Assembly: GCF_035556675.1 (NCBI RefSeq)
Contig: NZ_DATMFZ010000263.1
Coordinates: forward strand, 1-15,194
Direction of reading: 5' to 3'
Source: Geminicoccus sp035556675
GTDB lineage: Bacteria > Pseudomonadota > Alphaproteobacteria > Geminicoccales > Geminicoccaceae
DNA: 15,194 bases
Shown here: in pieces, positions 13,527 to 15,194 of the stretch
Layout of the letters: every line of letters starts with the position of its first letter
Numbering within the stretch: the stretch's first letter is position 1
The notes under the pieces: generated by a model
Seen by the model: the letters and a program-made list of their open reading frames with translations, nothing else
The model's database searches: none
What the model was told of the DNA's origin: nothing
Position numbers and translations under genes: made by a program

Positions 13527-14878
13527 CCGCCAGGTCCCTCAAGCTCCGCCTGATCCTGGGCTCGACGGTCTGGATCATGGTGGCGCTACTGGCAGCCGGG
13601 CTCGCCCTGCAATGGTTCTTCCGCGACCTGGCCGAGCGCCGGCTGGAGGAGGAGCTGGTCCGCCATCTGGACCAGCTTACCGGCCGCCTCGCGATCACGC
13701 TGGACGGTGCCGCCCGGCTGGACGCTCCCTTGAGCGATCCCCGCTTCGCCACCCCCTTCTCCGGCCTGTACTATGTGGTGATCGGCCCGGACGGCCGTGC
13801 GATACGCTCCCGCTCGCTATGGGACAGCGAACTCGACCTGCCGAAAGAGCCGGCTGCCGGAGCGGATGGGATCGCCAGCTACGAGCTGGTCGCCGATGGT
13901 GCCGGCCCGGTGCGGGTGGTCGAGCGCAAGGTGCGCGCCTATGACGTGGCGGGGGAAGCCCGGATCGCGGTGGCCGCCAGCATCGGCCCCCTGATCGCCG
14001 ATGTCGCGAGCTTCACCCGGTTCCTGGTCACCAGCCTCGCCATGCTGGGCCTGCTGCTCCTGCTGGCCGCTTTTCTTGCGGTCAGGCTGGGCCTCTTGCC
14101 GCTGGATCGGCTGGGCCTGGAGGTCGCGCGCATCCGCAAGCGCGAGGCGGAACGGCTGGGCGCCGATGTGCCGAGCGAGCTGGCGCCGCTGGTGGACGAG
14201 CTGAACGGCCTGCTCGCCGATAACCGGGCGATGGTGGAGCGCGCCCGACACGATGCCGCCGATCTGGCCCATGGCCTGAAGACCCCGCTGACCATCCTCA
14301 ATCACGAGGCCGAGATCCTGGCCGCAAGCGGCGATCCCGAGCTGGGCCAGCGGCTGCAGGTCCAGGTCGAGCGGATGCGGCGGCGCATCGACCAGCGCCT
14401 GGCGCGGGTACGGGCCCAGGCGAGGCTGCGCCTGGGCGAGGTCGTGGCAGTGGCACCGGTGGTGACCGGGCTGGTCCAGGTCGTGCGCCCGCTGCTGGAG
14501 CGACGGGACCTCCAGCTCGAGCTGGATCTCGCACCCGGCCTGCGGTTCGGCGGTGCCCGCGAGGATCTGGAGGAGATGCTGGGCAACCTTCTGGAGAACG
14601 CGGCGAAATGGGCCAGGCAGCGCATCCTGGTGACCGGTCGCCAGGTCGAAGGCAGGCTGGTGATCGGTGTGGCCGATGACGGCCCGGGCCTGCCCGACGC
14701 GGATCGCGCACGGGCGCTCAGCAGGGGCGGCCGGCTGGACCAGCAGACGCCCGGGGACGGGCTGGGCTTGGCGATCGTGGGCGACCTGGTCGAGCTGCAT
14801 CGCGGCCGGATGACGCTCGACCGGGCCAGCCTGGGCGGCCTGCAGGTCAACCTGAACCTGCCGGCCGGCGGCGACTAA
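13523..14878 (+). CDS. PhoQ-like sensor histidine kinase
   Basis: A 451-residue membrane histidine kinase, partner of the adjacent regulator. Helix 1 is at about residues 11-31 and helix 2 at 166-188, enclosing a periplasmic sensor of about 130 residues. A HAMP-like linker (189-235) follows. The phospho-acceptor H250 is in ADLAHGLKTPL, and the ATP-binding domain shows the N box NLLENAAKW (355-363), G1 DDGPGL (385-390) and G2 GDGLGLAIV (411-419). AHGLKTPL rather than SHELRTPL is characteristic of PhoQ-like kinases. The start is GTG 13523 overlapping the regulator stop; the open frame runs further left, but only as an antisense-free shadow of the regulator. The sensor lacks an obvious acidic metal-binding cluster, so the ligand is unknown. 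Confidence 0.94.
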   Translation: MTARSLKLRLILGSTVWIMVALLAAGLALQWFFRDLAERRLEEELVRHLDQLTGRLAITLDGAARLDAPLSDPRFATPFSGLYYVVIGPDGRAIRSRSLWDSELDLPKEPAAGADGIASYELVADGAGPVRVVERKVRAYDVAGEARIAVAASIGPLIADVASFTRFLVTSLAMLGLLLLLAAFLAVRLGLLPLDRLGLEVARIRKREAERLGADVPSELAPLVDELNGLLADNRAMVERARHDAADLAHGLKTPLTILNHEAEILAASGDPELGQRLQVQVERMRRRIDQRLARVRAQARLRLGEVVAVAPVVTGLVQVVRPLLERRDLQLELDLAPGLRFGGAREDLEEMLGNLLENAAKWARQRILVTGRQVEGRLVIGVADDGPGLPDADRARALSRGGRLDQQTPGDGLGLAIVGDLVELHRGRMTLDRASLGGLQVNLNLPAGGD

Positions 14879-14929
14879 CACTATCTGGGCCCTAGGTAGG
14901 GAGCTCATTCAGCGCATGCTGCGGCGAAG
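14879..14929. other. Short junction after the sensor kinase
   Basis: This 51-bp stretch between the kinase stop and the transposase remnant holds the restriction-like palindromic cluster GGGCCCTAGGTAGGG (14888-14902) and CATTCAGCGCATG (14909-14921). No intrinsic terminator is visible. It may include the broken end of the insertion element. Confidence 0.3.
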
Positions 14930-15194
14930 GTGACGGGTCGGCCACCCACCATCATCGACTATGCACTGGACCTTCGACGTCCGGCCGCCCCGCGCGCGGC
15001 CGATCGCTTGGCACCATTCGCCTCCTTGCCGCCAAAAGCGGAGCGATGGGCCCGGGCGCGGGTGCGGTCGAGAGCAAGCTCGGCCGGAATGTTCCCGTGC
15101 CGGCAATGCGCTGGAACAGGCGCTGCCACAGACCATGCCGCGACCATCTGTTGTCTGTTGTTGCAGCGGTTGTAGGCGGCCATGGCCGGCCGCA
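14930..15194 (-). pseudogene. IS5-family transposase remnant (truncated, frameshifted)
   Basis: The minus strand carries, in the right order but in different frames, blocks typical of IS5-family (IS427-like) transposases. They are YNRCNNR near 15155-15175, GLWQRLFQRIAG at about 15099-15134, RARAHRSAFGGK at about 15025-15060, and AIGRARGGRTSK at about 14975-15011, which continues to VDDGG near 14946. Each block requires a frame change from the last, so the gene is dead. The start of the gene lies beyond the right edge; the downstream catalytic part is missing at the left, where similarity fades near 14930. No terminal inverted repeats are seen. Confidence 0.7.

Noticed and set aside
14909..14921. 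CATTCAGC at the kinase 3' end as a second response regulator site
   Set aside because: Only a single TCAG core is present, without the 11-bp partner seen at 12424-12438.

Overview
The window is GC-rich (about two thirds or more G+C in the coding parts) and densely coding, with mostly Shine-Dalgarno starts, ATGA/GTGA translational couplings and many class III nucleotide cyclase domains. This fits a high-GC alphaproteobacterium (Rhodospirillales/Rhizobiales-like). The placement is inferred from gene content; no rRNA or tRNA is present to fix it. I see no CRISPR array, no intact mobile element and no replication origin.

Layout: 1-487 has no credible gene but several stem-loops and a tandem 13-mer. 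On the minus strand follow a nitroreductase (488-1153) and, upstream of it, a metallo-beta-lactamase-fold hydrolase (1232-2149), probably one operon. Reading away from these on the plus strand are an NDH-2-like flavin NAD(P)H dehydrogenase (2476-3687), an SDR oxidoreductase (3794-4546) and a membrane-anchored class III cyclase (4587-6077). A gap of about 450 bp (6078-6526) follows. Its left half is only about 50% GC and appears to hold a decayed IS5-type transposase end. Next are a secreted DUF2501 protein (6527-6982) and a 1089-residue SAM-cyclase-ATPase-TPR protein (7131-10400), which overlaps by 4 bp a PF06475 glycolipid-binding-like gene (10397-10945). A hormone-sensitive-lipase-type alpha/beta hydrolase (10949-11893, minus) converges on it, and one perfect palindrome contains both stop codons.

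The right end is an envelope-sensing module. A small secreted His/Arg-rich protein (11990-12337, minus) is divergent from a secreted PepSY-domain protein (12465-12842), an OmpR/PhoP-type response regulator (12855-13526) and a PhoQ-like sensor kinase (13523-14878). The last two overlap by 4 bp. After the kinase lies a multiply frameshifted IS5-family transposase remnant (minus strand) that runs off the right edge.

Two signalling themes stand out: two different class III cyclases within about 6 kb, and a PepSY/two-component operon whose promoter region suggests autoregulation by the response regulator and possibly leaderless translation. The most interesting candidates are the STAND-like cyclase coupled to a glycolipid-binding-like protein, the His-rich/PepSY/two-component locus, and the regularly spaced CTGCC-GGCAG palindromes upstream of the alpha/beta hydrolase. 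The functional links are hypotheses from gene order, not demonstrated.
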